Counted from the stretch's first letter, positions 37,392 to 46,907 are shown. The stretch: DNA of 64,000 nt from Nitrobacteraceae bacterium AZCC 1564 (GCA_036924835.1 JBAGRR010000001.1:2433001-2497000); one strand, 5' to 3'. Program-made: numbers and translations. Notes: generated from the letters alone by a model not told the origin.

Positions 37392-38129
37392 TCAATCCGG
37401 TTGCGCCCGGGCCTGATCCGCAAGCGCTTTCAAAATTTGCCGCACCGCGGCAAGCGTCGTGACGCGACGCGGAAACTCAAGCCGTAACGTGCGCGTGCCG
37501 TCCTGCATATCGAGTCCACTGGGATCGCATCCTGTGCATCGCCATGTGCCCGGTTGTGCGCCTAGAAGTCTTATCGCGTAGAGATTCATCGTATCGACGT
37601 GATCTGCATTCATGTGCGAAACGATGTCGGGCTCGGCTTCGATCAATGCATCGGCATCCGTGAGATCGGTCAGGAAATCGCGCGGAGAAAGATCAATGAT
37701 GCGTCCGAAGCCCGCAACCAGATGAAGCGCTTTCGGCACGACTCGAAAGAATGAGAAATCCTTGAAGTCGGCGAACATCTCCGCCGACGGATGAGCCGCA
37801 AGATAACGGCGACGAAGCTGATCAACATTATCGCGACCTGCTTCTTCGGCGTTGCCTGCAAGCATGATGCGCGCACCCTCGAGCGGATCGCCGGCCGCGC
37901 GTTCGTCCAGCATCACCGAGACTCGCGGGTCAGCCAGAATATTCCTGGTGTGGATCGCGAGCCGCGAGATCAACAGGATAGGCGCCCCATCGGGGGCGGA
38001 TGCTACATTGATGAGCGAACAGTAGGGATCGCCGGTGCCGGCCATGAGAGTGGCCAGAGCCCCCTGACGGCTGCGGCTCAGAAGCGAGCGGGCCAGCCCG
38101 GCCGGTTTAAAGTCTGCGGTAGGCTCCAT
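37392..38129 (-). CDS. HugZ-like heme-utilisation protein (PNPOx-like fold plus DUF2470)
   Basis: 245 residues. The N-terminal domain is a split-barrel of the pyridoxamine-phosphate-oxidase type (LLSRSRQGALATL, YCSLINVASAPDGAPILL, SVMLDE). The C-terminal DUF2470 domain contains DIVSHMNADHVDTMNLYA. This architecture is shared with HugZ heme oxygenases and related heme-binding proteins. A heme or flavin role is inferred. It is divergent from chvI with a 243-bp gap. Confidence 0.82.
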   Translation of the reverse strand: MEPTADFKPAGLARSLLSRSRQGALATLMAGTGDPYCSLINVASAPDGAPILLISRLAIHTRNILADPRVSVMLDERAAGDPLEGARIMLAGNAEEAGRDNVDQLRRRYLAAHPSAEMFADFKDFSFFRVVPKALHLVAGFGRIIDLSPRDFLTDLTDADALIEAEPDIVSHMNADHVDTMNLYAIRLLGAQPGTWRCTGCDPSGLDMQDGTRTLRLEFPRRVTTLAAVRQILKALADQARAQPD

Positions 38130-38372
38130 TGGCGGTCCGGTACGGTTGGGTTAACGGCTTTTTCTTGGCAAAAAGGGGTTATTTCGGCAAATTATGGCCC
38201 TATATAGCCAATACAACTTCGAATTCTCTTTGGTGTGTGAATTCGGTCACATTTCAGCCTAGCTTGCGTTGCTCGTTGCATCGCAAGCGTAACGCCTTAT
38301 TTCAGGACACCGGTTCAAGCCGGCACTCAGAAAAGTCGCCACGCCACAACTATCGATTTGGAAAGCAGGTTC

Positions 38373-39074
38373 ATGCCCACAATCGCCTTGGTCGATGACG
38401 ACCGCAACATTCTCACGTCGGTCTCGATTGCACTGGAAGCTGAAGGCTACCGCATCATGACCTATACGGATGGCGCGTCCGCCCTCGATGGCTTCAAGAC
38501 GAGTCCGCCCGATCTTGCCATCCTCGACATCAAGATGCCGCGGATGGACGGCATGGAGACCCTGCGAAGGCTCCGCCAGAAATCCGACCTGCCCGTCATC
38601 TTCCTCACCTCGAAGGACGAGGAGATCGACGAGTTATTCGGCCTCAAAATGGGCGCCGACGACTTCATCCGGAAACCGTTCTCGCAGCGTCTGCTGGTCG
38701 AGCGCGTCAAGGCGGTGCTGCGTCGCGCGGTGCCGAAAGATCCAGCAGTGGTGCAGAAAGAGATGGACGCCAAGGCGCTGGAGCGCGGCTTGCTGCGCAT
38801 GGATCCAGAGCGTCACACGTGCACCTGGAAGAATGAACCGGTGACGTTGACCGTCACTGAGTTCCTGATCCTTCAAGCATTGGCCACCCGCCCAGGTGTT
38901 GTGAAAAGCCGCAATGCATTGATGGATGCCGCCTATGACGATCAGGTCTATGTCGATGATCGCACCATAGACAGCCACATCAAGCGACTGCGCAAGAAGT
39001 TCAAAGCCGCCGACGATGATTTCGAGATGATCGAAACGCTTTATGGCGTCGGGTACCGGTTCAAGGAAACCTGA
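38373..39074 (+). CDS. chvI: Response regulator ChvI
   Basis: 233 residues. The receiver domain starts [17 protein letters not shown] with acidic pocket D8-D10, the phosphoacceptor is D52 in [13 protein letters not shown] in FLTSK and the lysine in FIRKPF. The OmpR/PhoB winged helix contains [19 protein letters not shown] and [16 protein letters not shown]. ChvI is phosphorylated by ChvG and controls envelope, exopolysaccharide and acid-stress genes in rhizobia and Agrobacterium. It heads the chvI-chvG-hprK-EIIA-HPr run. The start at 38373 is the usual one; 38358 would add five residues. Confidence 0.95.
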   Translation: MPTIALVDDDRNILTSVSIALEAEGYRIMTYTDGASALDGFKTSPPDLAILDIKMPRMDGMETLRRLRQKSDLPVIFLTSKDEEIDELFGLKMGADDFIRKPFSQRLLVERVKAVLRRAVPKDPAVVQKEMDAKALERGLLRMDPERHTCTWKNEPVTLTVTEFLILQALATRPGVVKSRNALMDAAYDDQVYVDDRTIDSHIKRLRKKFKAADDDFEMIETLYGVGYRFKET

Positions 39075-39170
39075 TCGATCCGCGTTCGCGGTCGGCCCTT
39101 GCCTCCTGACGAACGCGGATATTTGCGATAGGGTCGGCCCCTCAACCGAAACAACCAAGCGGTTCAGCAT

Positions 39171-41018
39171 TTGCTCGATCGAACGCAGCTTGACCAGAAT
39201 GAAGCCGCCAGGGACGAGTCATCGTCTCCGGCGCAGGAATTTGATTCCTACACCGCAACGCCCGAAGAAAAGCCGGGCCGCGGTTGGCGCAGCCCAAGTG
39301 AGTTGCTCAAAAGCGCCGGCCGCTATTTCGTTACGCTTACATTCTCGAGTCTGACCCGCCGCATCGTCTCGCTCAATCTGATCGGCCTGATCGCGATGCT
39401 CGGGGGTATCCTTTACCTGTCGCAATTCCGTGCCGGCCTGATCGATGCCCGCGCGCAGAGCTTGCTGGTGCAGGCGGAAATCATTTCAGGCGCGATCGCA
39501 GCATCAGCCACCGTTGAAACCAATGCCATTACGGTCGACCCTGATCGTCTGCTGGACCTGAAGCCTGGCGAAAGCTATGGCCCTAATGAAGAGGCCCTCT
39601 CAGGTATCGACTTCCCGATTAATCCTGAGCGCGTTGCGCCAGTCCTGCGGCGACTGATTTCACCGACCAAAACCCGCGCCCGCATCTACGACCGCGACGG
39701 CGTCCTGGTGCTCGACAGCCGTAATCTTTACGGCCGCGGCGACGTGTTGCGCTTTGAACTCGCGCCACCAACGGCCGAGAAGCCGGGCATCGCCGAACGG
39801 ACGATGATCGCGATCCGCACCTGGCTCAACCGCGGCGATCTCCCGCGTTACCGCGAACTCGGCCCCGAGAACGGGAACGGCTATCAAGAAGTTCAGCAAG
39901 CACTGGATGGCAAGAAAGCCAGCATGGTGCGGATCAACGACCGCGGTGAGGTTATTGTGTCGGTGTCAGTTCCAGTGCAGCGCTTCCGCGCCGTGCACGG
40001 CGCCTTGATGCTCTCGACGCAAGGCGACGACATCGATCAGTTGGTGACCGCCGAGCGGCTCGCAATCCTGAAAGTGTTCGGCATCGCCGTCGGCGTGATG
40101 ATCATCCTGTCGCTGCTGCTCGCCAGCACCATCGCCGGCCCGGTACGCAGGCTGGCGGATACCGCGGATCGTGTCCGCCGCAGGATCAAGACGCGCGTGG
40201 AAATTCCCGACTTCTCCGGCCGTGGCGATGAGATCGGCCACCTGTCACGCGCACTGCGCGAGATGACCGATTCGCTTTACAATCGCATCGAGGGCATCGA
40301 GCGGTTCGCAGCCGACGTTGCCCACGAATTGAAAAATCCTTTGACATCGATGCGCTCGGCGGTCGAAACCCTGCCACTTGCACGATCCGATGAAAGCCGA
40401 TCGCGCTTGCTCGCTGTCATCGAGCATGATGTGCGCCGCCTGGATCGCCTGATCTCGGATATCTCGGACGCCAGCCGCCTTGATGCGGAGTTGCAGCGGC
40501 AGGATGCCGAGCCCGTCGATGTTCGGCGACTGCTGAACACATTGACCACGGTTGCGAATGAAACCCGCCAGGGCAGCGATGTAAAAGTGGAGATCCGCTT
40601 TGAGGGGCCCCCGTCCGACACATTTTCTGTGCCTGGACATGATTCCCGTCTGGGACAGGTCATCTCAAACCTTTTGACGAATGCGCAGTCGTTTTCAAAT
40701 CCCGGCGGCAAAGTCCGGATCGTTTGCCGGCGTCGCAAGGGAGAAAAGGGCGAGAAGGGCTGGGTCGAAATCGTCATCGACGACGATGGCCCGGGCATCC
40801 GGCCCGGCGCGCTCGAAAAAATCTTTGAGCGTTTTTACACCGACCGGCCGCATCAGGGATTCGGCCAGAACTCCGGGCTTGGCCTGTCGATCTCCAAGCA
40901 GATTATCGACGCGCACGGCGGACGGATCTGGGCTGAAAATCGGGCCGGCCCGCTTGATGCGGACGGCGACGCACGTATCGCCGGTGCACGGTTCACCGTG
41001 CGGCTGCCGGCGATATGA
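39171..41018 (+). CDS. chvG: Sensor histidine kinase ChvG
   Basis: 615 residues. Two membrane segments (about 70-90, LIGLIAMLGGILYLSQF; about 303-325, FGIAVGVMIILSLLLASTIAG) flank a periplasmic sensor domain. HAMP follows, then the phosphoacceptor helix FAADVAHELKNPLTS with H385 and the ATPase domain (NLLTNAQSFSNPGG, DDGPGI, GLGLSIS). ChvG senses acidity or envelope state and phosphorylates ChvI. The start used is TTG at 39171 with no strong Shine-Dalgarno, so the true start is not certain; the cytoplasmic N-terminal stretch before the first helix is about 65 residues. Its stop overlaps the hprK start (ATGA). Confidence 0.93.
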   Translation: MLDRTQLDQNEAARDESSSPAQEFDSYTATPEEKPGRGWRSPSELLKSAGRYFVTLTFSSLTRRIVSLNLIGLIAMLGGILYLSQFRAGLIDARAQSLLVQAEIISGAIAASATVETNAITVDPDRLLDLKPGESYGPNEEALSGIDFPINPERVAPVLRRLISPTKTRARIYDRDGVLVLDSRNLYGRGDVLRFELAPPTAEKPGIAERTMIAIRTWLNRGDLPRYRELGPENGNGYQEVQQALDGKKASMVRINDRGEVIVSVSVPVQRFRAVHGALMLSTQGDDIDQLVTAERLAILKVFGIAVGVMIILSLLLASTIAGPVRRLADTADRVRRRIKTRVEIPDFSGRGDEIGHLSRALREMTDSLYNRIEGIERFAADVAHELKNPLTSMRSAVETLPLARSDESRSRLLAVIEHDVRRLDRLISDISDASRLDAELQRQDAEPVDVRRLLNTLTTVANETRQGSDVKVEIRFEGPPSDTFSVPGHDSRLGQVISNLLTNAQSFSNPGGKVRIVCRRRKGEKGEKGWVEIVIDDDGPGIRPGALEKIFERFYTDRPHQGFGQNSGLGLSISKQIIDAHGGRIWAENRAGPLDADGDARIAGARFTVRLPAI

Positions 41019-41461
41019 CCTCTCAAACATCGACAAGCATCCACGCTTCTGCAGTGCTGGTTGGAGACCGGGCTGTCCTGATTCGCGGTCCGTCTGGCTC
41101 GGGGAAATCGAGCCTTGCCTTTGATCTGATTCTCGCCGGGCGCGCTGGACAATCGGCCAAAGCCACCTTGATCGGCGACGATCGTGTTCGCCTGGCGCCA
41201 CGCGACGGCAGGTTAATTGTGCAAAACGTCCCTGAGCTTGCAGGCCTGATCGAGATTCGCGGACTGGGAATCAGAAAGATCGATGCAACTTCGGAAGCCG
41301 TGATCGGCGTCGTGGTTGACCTTTCCGCTTCCGACGCTGAACGCCTGCCGCCACCCGAAGCTTTGAAAACAGTCATTTCCGGCGTGGAATTGCCCCGAAT
41401 TCCCGTCGCCGCCGGCCAGAACCCGCTCTCCCTGGTCCTGGCATTTCTTACGACAACTTAA
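41015..41461 (+). CDS. hprK: HPr kinase/phosphorylase, short alphaproteobacterial form
   Basis: 148 residues, corresponding only to the C-terminal kinase domain of the ~310-residue Firmicutes enzyme; the N-terminal domain is absent. The P-loop is RGPSGSGKSSLAF (24-36), LIGDDRVRL the following strand, and LIEIRGLGIRKID the HprK signature. It is expected to phosphorylate HPr on serine and so tune the nitrogen-related PTS. The 4-base overlap with chvG and the downstream EIIA and HPr genes support a sensor-to-PTS link, the gene order known in many alphaproteobacteria. Confidence 0.92.
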   Translation: MTSQTSTSIHASAVLVGDRAVLIRGPSGSGKSSLAFDLILAGRAGQSAKATLIGDDRVRLAPRDGRLIVQNVPELAGLIEIRGLGIRKIDATSEAVIGVVVDLSASDAERLPPPEALKTVISGVELPRIPVAAGQNPLSLVLAFLTTT

Positions 41462-41668
41462 GGTTTTGCGGCGCTGCCCACGACCTTCGGATGATTGCCC
41501 GAAACGGATTGGTAGCCATATAAGCCCTACACTCGCCACCAAGCCGGCCAGCCCGACCTCTTCATTTTTCAGGGGGTACGCGGCAACAACCCCTCTTGCG
41601 TCGGGGCTCTGGATGGTCAACATGTGGCCCTTTCGTGCGGTGCACCAAGCGCCCGCGAGGAGTCTTGG

Positions 41669-42070
41669 ATGATTGGTCTAGTACTGGTGACCCACGGGCG
41701 TCTTGCCGACGAGTTCAAGGCGGCGCTTGAACACGTCATGGGTCCACAAAAGCAAATCGAAGCCATCACGATCGGCGCCGAAGACGATGCCGATCTGTGT
41801 CGCAGCGATATTATCGAGGCCGTCAAGCGCGTCGACAGCGGCGACGGCGTTGCGATTCTCACCGACATGTTCGGCGGCACCCCGTCTAACCTCGCGATCT
41901 CCTGCATGAGCCGCCCAAAGGTGGAGGTTCTCGCCGGCATCAATCTGCCGATGCTGGTGAAGCTTGCGAAGGTTCGCGACGACAAGCCGCTGCCGGACGC
42001 TATTGCCGCTGCGCAGGAAGCCGGGCGCAAGTATGTCACCATCGCGAGCCGAGTGCTCGCCGGGAAATGA
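41669..42070 (+). CDS. PTS EIIA component of the mannose family
   Basis: 133 residues. MIGLVLVTHGRLADEFKAAL has the phosphoacceptor histidine H9, and VAILTDMFGGTPSNLA is the diagnostic second motif. No matching EIIB, EIIC or EIID sugar permease is present, so it probably acts in regulatory phosphotransfer with HPr. The 207-bp gap before it (41462-41668) has no gene; it shows only GC-rich unstructured sequence. The stop overlaps the HPr start (ATGA). An ATG at 41624 is possible but would add 15 unlike residues. Confidence 0.9.
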   Translation: MIGLVLVTHGRLADEFKAALEHVMGPQKQIEAITIGAEDDADLCRSDIIEAVKRVDSGDGVAILTDMFGGTPSNLAISCMSRPKVEVLAGINLPMLVKLAKVRDDKPLPDAIAAAQEAGRKYVTIASRVLAGK

Positions 42071-42381
42071 GTGACATGCCGGGCGAACAGACATCGACGG
42101 CCGCCGCACTCGTCCGAGAACTTCCTATTCTCAACAAACGCGGCCTGCACGCCCGAGCTTCAGCGAAATTTGTCCAGACAGCCGAACGGTTCGATGCCGA
42201 GCTGACGGTTACGCGCAACGGAGAAACCGTTGGCGGAACCTCGATCATGGGGCTCATGATGCTGTCCGCCGGGATCGGCACGTCGATTACGGTTTCCGCT
42301 ACCGGCCGGGAGGCCCAGGCGGCTCTCGACGCCATTACCGAGCTTGTTGCGAACAAGTTCGGTGAAGAAGACGCGGGGTAG
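42067..42381 (+). CDS. HPr-family phosphocarrier protein
   Basis: 104 residues, about 15 longer at the N-terminus than E. coli HPr. The phosphohistidine is H28 in NKRGLHARASAKFVQTAERF, and the serine phosphorylated by HprK is expected in GGTSIMGLMML. It carries phosphate between EI (not in the window) and the EIIA encoded just upstream. It ends the chvI-chvG-hprK-EIIA-HPr run; a Rhizobiales palindrome follows immediately. Confidence 0.93.
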   Translation: MSDMPGEQTSTAAALVRELPILNKRGLHARASAKFVQTAERFDAELTVTRNGETVGGTSIMGLMMLSAGIGTSITVSATGREAQAALDAITELVANKFGEEDAG

Positions 42382-42446
42382 ATTCTAATTTTGACGCGTT
42401 TTCTTCACGCGAACCGGTAGCCACTTCGCTTGAAAACGCTTTGGGC
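42382..42446 (-). repeat. Rhizobiales palindromic repeat, uninterrupted copy
   Basis: Read on the minus strand: GCGTTTTC (42439-42432) then AAGCGAAGTGGCTACCGG then TTCGCGTGAAGAAAACGC, with arms GCGTTTTC / GAAAACGC (42403-42396) and AGCGAA / TTCGC. It exactly fills the convergent gap between the HPr and glycosyltransferase genes. A second copy at 56516-56680 carries the same sequence but is interrupted by a CTAG double-hairpin element. I recognise this palindrome as frequent in Bradyrhizobium-group genomes. Confidence 0.7.
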
Positions 42447-44153
42447 CTACCCCTCTTCCTTCCGCTCCGGGCCAACGATCCATATTTTCCAGCGCACCGC
42501 GGGGCCGGCCTTGCCGTGGAAATAACGCCGCGACGTCATCGTCAGCTTTTCGGCATTCGGCACGGTGTCATTCATCCACTTCTCGCACGTCGGCAGACGA
42601 GAATCGGTTGTGTCACACACGCCGATGAATCCGAGCTTCAGCGCCTCTCCGAGACTTGTCAGCCCTGATGCCCAGACCTCGCCCGGCGTCAGAGGCGCGG
42701 GATGGTCCGGACTATAGAACGTCATCGGTTCGCCAACTTCAGTCGTGCCGGCCACCACTGCCCAGCGGGAATTGAAGCGCGCACGCCAGGCTTCGGTGAG
42801 CTGCAGCGCGAATTCCGAGCGCGGCGCGAAACGTGCACCCGCCTCGCCGTCGCGCCGCACCGTCTGCGCCGCAAAGATCGGGGAGATCAGCAACATCAAA
42901 AGCGTGAACGCCAGCCACATCAGCATGAGGCGGATCAGCGCCATTTGCGTAACGCGCAACGACGGGATCGCAATCACCGCCAAAGGCACGAGGAAAAACA
43001 GCGAGATGCCCCAGTCGGTCTTCATGTAAATACCGAAGACAACAGCCGCAATCGGCGGCACCAGGCCGACGATGATTTGCGTCACCCAGATATTTCGGGC
43101 CTGTGACAGATAGACGCCGGGATTGGGACCGCGAACCCATGGCCGCTTCGCGGATTCTATAAACTCACGAAAAATCCCCTTCGTGCGGATCGACTTCCAC
43201 CACTGCAGCTTCCACGCCAGCGCGACGGCGGCCAACGCGATCGGAAGCAGCAACAAGGCGATGTTGTGAGCTAGATAGATCGACGCAAGTCGAACCGTCT
43301 GAGCGAGTGTCTGCCCGCCATAGACATCTTCGGCATAGATCAAGGGCAGAAAGTCCGACTGCTTCAGCCACCAGAGGTGCGGCAACATCGCGACAACACA
43401 AGTCACGATAGCCACCCATGGCGCAGGCGAGCGCAGAAACTTCATCCGTTCCGGATGGATCAGCGCCGCAAGCCCCACGGCGCCAATCATGGTCAGCACC
43501 CAGTATTTGGTCATCAGCGCAGCAGCGCTGGCGAGCCCAAGCCAGAGGCCCGATTTCCATGTCCGCTTTTCGAACGCGTCGAGATAGGCCAGCACCACCA
43601 GCGGCAAGGTCACGAGCTGCAGCAGGTCGGGATTGTACTTGAAGCCTTTGAAATTGAAGATCGGATAGATCGCGAGCATCGCCACCGCGAACATCGCGCG
43701 GCGATGATCGACGACGCGAACGGCGATCAGCCAACAAAGGACAAGCCCGCAGCCGAGGACCGTCATCGCCAGGGCATAGGTCGCCCAATCCGTAACGGGA
43801 AATACCTTGAACCAGATGCCGGCGATCCAGCCCGACAGCGGCGGATGCTTGCCATAGCCAAGCTCAAACTTCTGCCCCCAGGCGAAGGCCTCGGCGACAT
43901 CCATGTGGACGTCCTGCGCGCCCTTCAGCGCGGTCAGGATAATGGTCCACAGCAAGGCATGGGCAATCGCAAAGCCGATGACAAAATTGAGGCTGGTACT
44001 GGGATCATGCGCGACTGCCGCCACCCAGGCCGCGACGCGCCTCGTGACTGGCACATGGCGCTGACGCGCCCGCTCGCGGGATTTCAGTCCTGTTCGCGGA
44101 CCGGGACTTTTTCGGGAGCGGCGTCCCATCACGGTGGATGACGTATCGGACAT
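42447..44153 (-). CDS. GT39/ArnT-like membrane glycosyltransferase
   Basis: 568 residues with about 10-12 membrane segments. The N-terminal cytoplasmic stretch is strongly basic (MGRRSRKSPGPRTGLKSRER). The first large loop contains DVHMDVAEAFAWGQKFELGYGKHPPLSGWIA (read in parts), where the acidic DVAEA region matches the catalytic loop of polyprenyl-phosphate-dependent glycosyltransferases (PMT/ArnT type). It probably transfers a sugar from a lipid donor to lipid A, protein or polysaccharide at the periplasmic face. The start MSDTSS at 44153 is chosen; the frame stays open a further 102 bases into palindromic locus R6, which is unlikely to be coding. Confidence 0.8.
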   Translation of the reverse strand: MSDTSSTVMGRRSRKSPGPRTGLKSRERARQRHVPVTRRVAAWVAAVAHDPSTSLNFVIGFAIAHALLWTIILTALKGAQDVHMDVAEAFAWGQKFELGYGKHPPLSGWIAGIWFKVFPVTDWATYALAMTVLGCGLVLCWLIAVRVVDHRRAMFAVAMLAIYPIFNFKGFKYNPDLLQLVTLPLVVLAYLDAFEKRTWKSGLWLGLASAAALMTKYWVLTMIGAVGLAALIHPERMKFLRSPAPWVAIVTCVVAMLPHLWWLKQSDFLPLIYAEDVYGGQTLAQTVRLASIYLAHNIALLLLPIALAAVALAWKLQWWKSIRTKGIFREFIESAKRPWVRGPNPGVYLSQARNIWVTQIIVGLVPPIAAVVFGIYMKTDWGISLFFLVPLAVIAIPSLRVTQMALIRLMLMWLAFTLLMLLISPIFAAQTVRRDGEAGARFAPRSEFALQLTEAWRARFNSRWAVVAGTTEVGEPMTFYSPDHPAPLTPGEVWASGLTSLGEALKLGFIGVCDTTDSRLPTCEKWMNDTVPNAEKLTMTSRRYFHGKAGPAVRWKIWIVGPERKEEG

Positions 44154-44172
44154 TGCGGAAACTTGTCCTCGA

Positions 44173-44328
44173 CTAGTGTGGTGGTTCAGAAGTTCGCTCC
44201 ATTTTTCCGCGGGTCCTTCCAGCGAACTTCTGAACCTGAACCACACTAGAGCCATGGATTTATTAGTGTCCTCTCGAATCCAAAGTTCGCTATGGAACGC
44301 GTCGCACGATGAGGCGAACTTTGGATCC
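44173..44328. repeat. CTAG double-hairpin element, locus R6 (inverted, right end degraded)
   Basis: Hairpin (44173-44249): CTAGTGTGG, GGTTCAGAAGTTCGC with GCGAACTTCTGAACC, CCACACTAG. After a 13-nt spacer (44250-44262) comes TTAGTGTCC, GAATCCAAAGTTCGC with GCGAACTTTGGATCC (to 44328), whose terminal GGACACTAG is missing. The order is the reverse of R1 unit 2. It fills most of the 302-bp divergent gap between the glycosyltransferase gene and lepA; 44329-44455 must contain the lepA promoter, but I see no clear motif. Confidence 0.88.
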
Positions 44329-44455
44329 GTCAGCCGTTGCTACCAGTGCAAAGCCCTGACCGGCAACAGCAAATCATTGCGATTTCTGCGGAAGTCGGTG
44401 CTGGAACAACCCCAATTTTGTTGCCGCTTTGCGGCGCGAATGCTATCCCGCGCGC

Positions 44456-46261
44456 ATGACAACAAGCCCTATTTCCAACATCCGCAACTTTTCCATCGTC
44501 GCCCACATCGACCATGGCAAGTCCACGCTCGCCGACCGGCTGATCCAGACCACCGGCGGACTGCAGGACCGCGAGATGAAGGAGCAGGTGCTCGATTCAA
44601 TGGACATCGAGCGCGAGCGCGGCATCACCATCAAGGCGCAGACCGTGCGCCTGAACTACAAGGCCAAGGACGGCAAAGACTATATTTTCAATCTGATGGA
44701 CACGCCCGGCCACGTTGACTTCGCCTACGAGGTGTCACGTTCGCTGGCGGCCTGCGAAGGCTCGCTGCTCGTTGTGGACGCAAGCCAGGGCGTGGAAGCC
44801 CAAACCCTCGCCAACGTCTACCAGGCGCTCGACAACAACCATGAGATCGTACCGGTCCTCAATAAGGTCGATCTACCTGCCGCCGAGCCCGAACAGGTGA
44901 AGCAGCAGATCGAGGACGTTATCGGCATCGATGCGTCAGATGCAGTGATGATCTCGGCCAAGACCGGTCTCGGCATCCCAGACGTTTTGGAAGCCATCGT
45001 GACGCGTCTGCCGCCGCCGAAGGGCGACCGCGATGCCACGCTGAAAGCGCTGCTGGTGGATAGCTGGTACGACGTTTACCTCGGCGTCGTGGTTCTGATC
45101 CGCGTGGTCGATGGCGTGATGAAAAAGGGCCAGCGCATCCGCATGATGGGCACCAATGCAGCCTATGACGTCGAACGCGTCGGCTACTTTACGCCGAAGA
45201 TGGTCAATGTCGACGAGCTTGGTCCCGGCGAGATCGGCTTCATTACCGCCGCGATCAAAGAAGTGGCGGACACCCGCGTCGGCGACACCATCACCGACGA
45301 CCGCAAGCCGGTCACCGAGATGCTCCCGGGCTTCAAGCCAGCCATCCCCGTCGTGTTCTGCGGTCTCTTCCCCGTCGACGCGGACGACTTTGAAACCTTG
45401 CGTGCAGCGATGGGCAAACTCCGCCTGAACGACGCCAGCTTCTCTTTCGAGATGGAGACGTCAGCCGCGCTCGGCTTCGGCTTCCGCTGCGGCTTCCTCG
45501 GTCTTTTGCACCTTGAGATCATTCAGGAGCGGCTGTCGCGCGAGTTTAATCTCAACCTGATCGCGACCGCGCCGTCCGTTATTTACAAGATGCATCTCAC
45601 CGACGGGCAGGAGATCGAGATTCACAATCCGATCGACATGCCGGATGTCGTCAAGATCGCCGAGATTGATGAACCATGGATCGAGGCAACGATCCTCACG
45701 CCGGACGAATATCTCGGCAGCGTGCTGAAGCTATGCCAGGAACGCCGCGGCATTCAGAAAGAGCTGACCTATGTCGGCACGCGTGCCATGGCGAAATACG
45801 AACTGCCGCTCAACGAAGTGGTGTTTGATTTCTACGATCGGCTCAAGTCGGTGTCGAAGGGCTACGCCTCCTTCGATTATCACCTGACAGACTACAAGCC
45901 TGCAGATCTTGTGAAGATGCAGATCCTCGTCAACAACGAGCCTGTCGATGCGCTTTCGATGCTCGTGCACCGCACCCGAGCGGAAGGCCGCGGCCGCGCC
46001 ATGGTCGAGAAGATGAAGGAGCTGATCCCGCCACACATGTTCCAGATTCCGATCCAAGCGGCGATCGGCGGCAAGGTGATCGCGCGCGAAACCGTGCGTG
46101 CGCTGCGCAAGGACGTCACCGCGAAGTGCTATGGCGGCGACATCACGCGCAAGCGCAAGCTTCTGGAGAAGCAGAAGGAAGGCAAGAAGAAGATGCGGCA
46201 ATTCGGCAAGGTCGACATTCCGCAGGAAGCCTTCATTGCCGCGCTCAAGGTCGATAGCTGA
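44456..46261 (+). CDS. lepA: Elongation factor 4 (LepA), ribosomal back-translocase
   Basis: 601 residues, the standard length. The GTPase domain has [14 protein letters not shown] (G1), DTPGHVDF (G3) and NKVDLPAA (G4), with RGITIKAQT as switch I. Domains II, III and V follow, and the LepA-specific C-terminal domain begins near [16 protein letters not shown] and ends [17 protein letters not shown]. The start [13 protein letters not shown] at 44456 matches the family; an ATG at 44429 would add nine residues. Confidence 0.97.
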   Translation: MTTSPISNIRNFSIVAHIDHGKSTLADRLIQTTGGLQDREMKEQVLDSMDIERERGITIKAQTVRLNYKAKDGKDYIFNLMDTPGHVDFAYEVSRSLAACEGSLLVVDASQGVEAQTLANVYQALDNNHEIVPVLNKVDLPAAEPEQVKQQIEDVIGIDASDAVMISAKTGLGIPDVLEAIVTRLPPPKGDRDATLKALLVDSWYDVYLGVVVLIRVVDGVMKKGQRIRMMGTNAAYDVERVGYFTPKMVNVDELGPGEIGFITAAIKEVADTRVGDTITDDRKPVTEMLPGFKPAIPVVFCGLFPVDADDFETLRAAMGKLRLNDASFSFEMETSAALGFGFRCGFLGLLHLEIIQERLSREFNLNLIATAPSVIYKMHLTDGQEIEIHNPIDMPDVVKIAEIDEPWIEATILTPDEYLGSVLKLCQERRGIQKELTYVGTRAMAKYELPLNEVVFDFYDRLKSVSKGYASFDYHLTDYKPADLVKMQILVNNEPVDALSMLVHRTRAEGRGRAMVEKMKELIPPHMFQIPIQAAIGGKVIARETVRALRKDVTAKCYGGDITRKRKLLEKQKEGKKKMRQFGKVDIPQEAFIAALKVDS

Positions 46262-46515
46262 GGCAATTCCCATCTCTCGAGCGATAAGCGTGTTCTTCAT
46301 CGCGCTTGGCAATGCCATGGTGTCTTCGCGCGGACGGGCCCAAACGACGAAGCCGCGCGGCCCGTTCGGCAGCGGCGAAGGATTCGCGTGACTGTTTTTT
46401 GAACGGCCGCTTCGTAAATCGCAGCCTCAGCTATCATCGGGCACATGCCGTATCTTGACACTGGTTCCATCAACCCCAACGGCGCGGTTGCTGCGAATCA
46501 GCTTTGGAGAACGTG
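46262..46515 (+). other. Gap after lepA with possible 23-codon leader ORF
   Basis: No established gene is seen. A short frame ATG 46445 to TGA 46516 (MPYLDTGSINPNGAVAANQL, then WRT) ends with TGATG, its stop overlapping the ATG of the DUF1508 frame at 46516. That arrangement permits translational coupling, but the peptide has no family I know and may be chance. The rest holds a T-run (GTGACTGTTTTTTG near 46390) without a convincing stem. Confidence 0.25.
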
Positions 46516-46757
46516 ATGGCCTACAGGTTTGAAATTTACAAAGACAAGTCCGGCGAATTCCGTTTTCGCTTTCGTGCACCGAACGGCGAGAAGATGTTCG
46601 CCTCGGAAGGATATGCCAATAAGGCGTCCGCCAAGAGCACCATCAAGTCGTGAAGCACGTCGCCTCAGCCGACATCGAGGATGTCTCAAAGGAAAAGAAA
46701 GCGTCCAAGGACGCCTCTAAGACGAAGAAAAAGAAAACGAAAAAGTCGAAGAAGTAG
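46516..46757 (+). pseudogene. DUF1508 (YegP-type) protein, frameshifted
   Basis: The first frame (46516-46653, 45 residues: MAYRFEIYKDKSGEFRFRFR, then APNGEKMFASEGY) is a DUF1508 repeat, ending at TGA after STIKS. From 46650 another frame continues VKHVASADIEDVSKEKK and a lysine-rich tail to a TAG at 46757. DUF1508 proteins normally continue without a break through this point, and one added G (TCGGTGAAG in place of TCGTGAAG near 46649) would join both parts into an ~80-residue protein. So the gene is broken by a 1-base deletion, or the base is a sequencing error. The function of DUF1508 is unknown. Confidence 0.7.
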
Positions 46758-46810
46758 AGCGCCCCTCGCGCTGCTTGATCGGCTCGCCAAGCCACTCGCA
46801 AACAAATTCG

Positions 46811-46841
46811 CCCCGGCGCCCGCGTCGGGGTTTTGTTTTTT
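46811..46841 (+). terminator. Rho-independent terminator
   Basis: CCCCGGCG (46811-46818) pairs with CGTCGGGG (46823-46830, one G-T pair) around CCCG and is followed by TTTTGTTTTTT (46831-46841). It ends the DUF1508 transcript. Confidence 0.8.
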
Positions 46842-46907
46842 GGCTCCCCGGAACAGGTACACGCGACGCGCGTTTTTCTTCATCACCATCGGTAGTGGAG
46901 GCATGCG

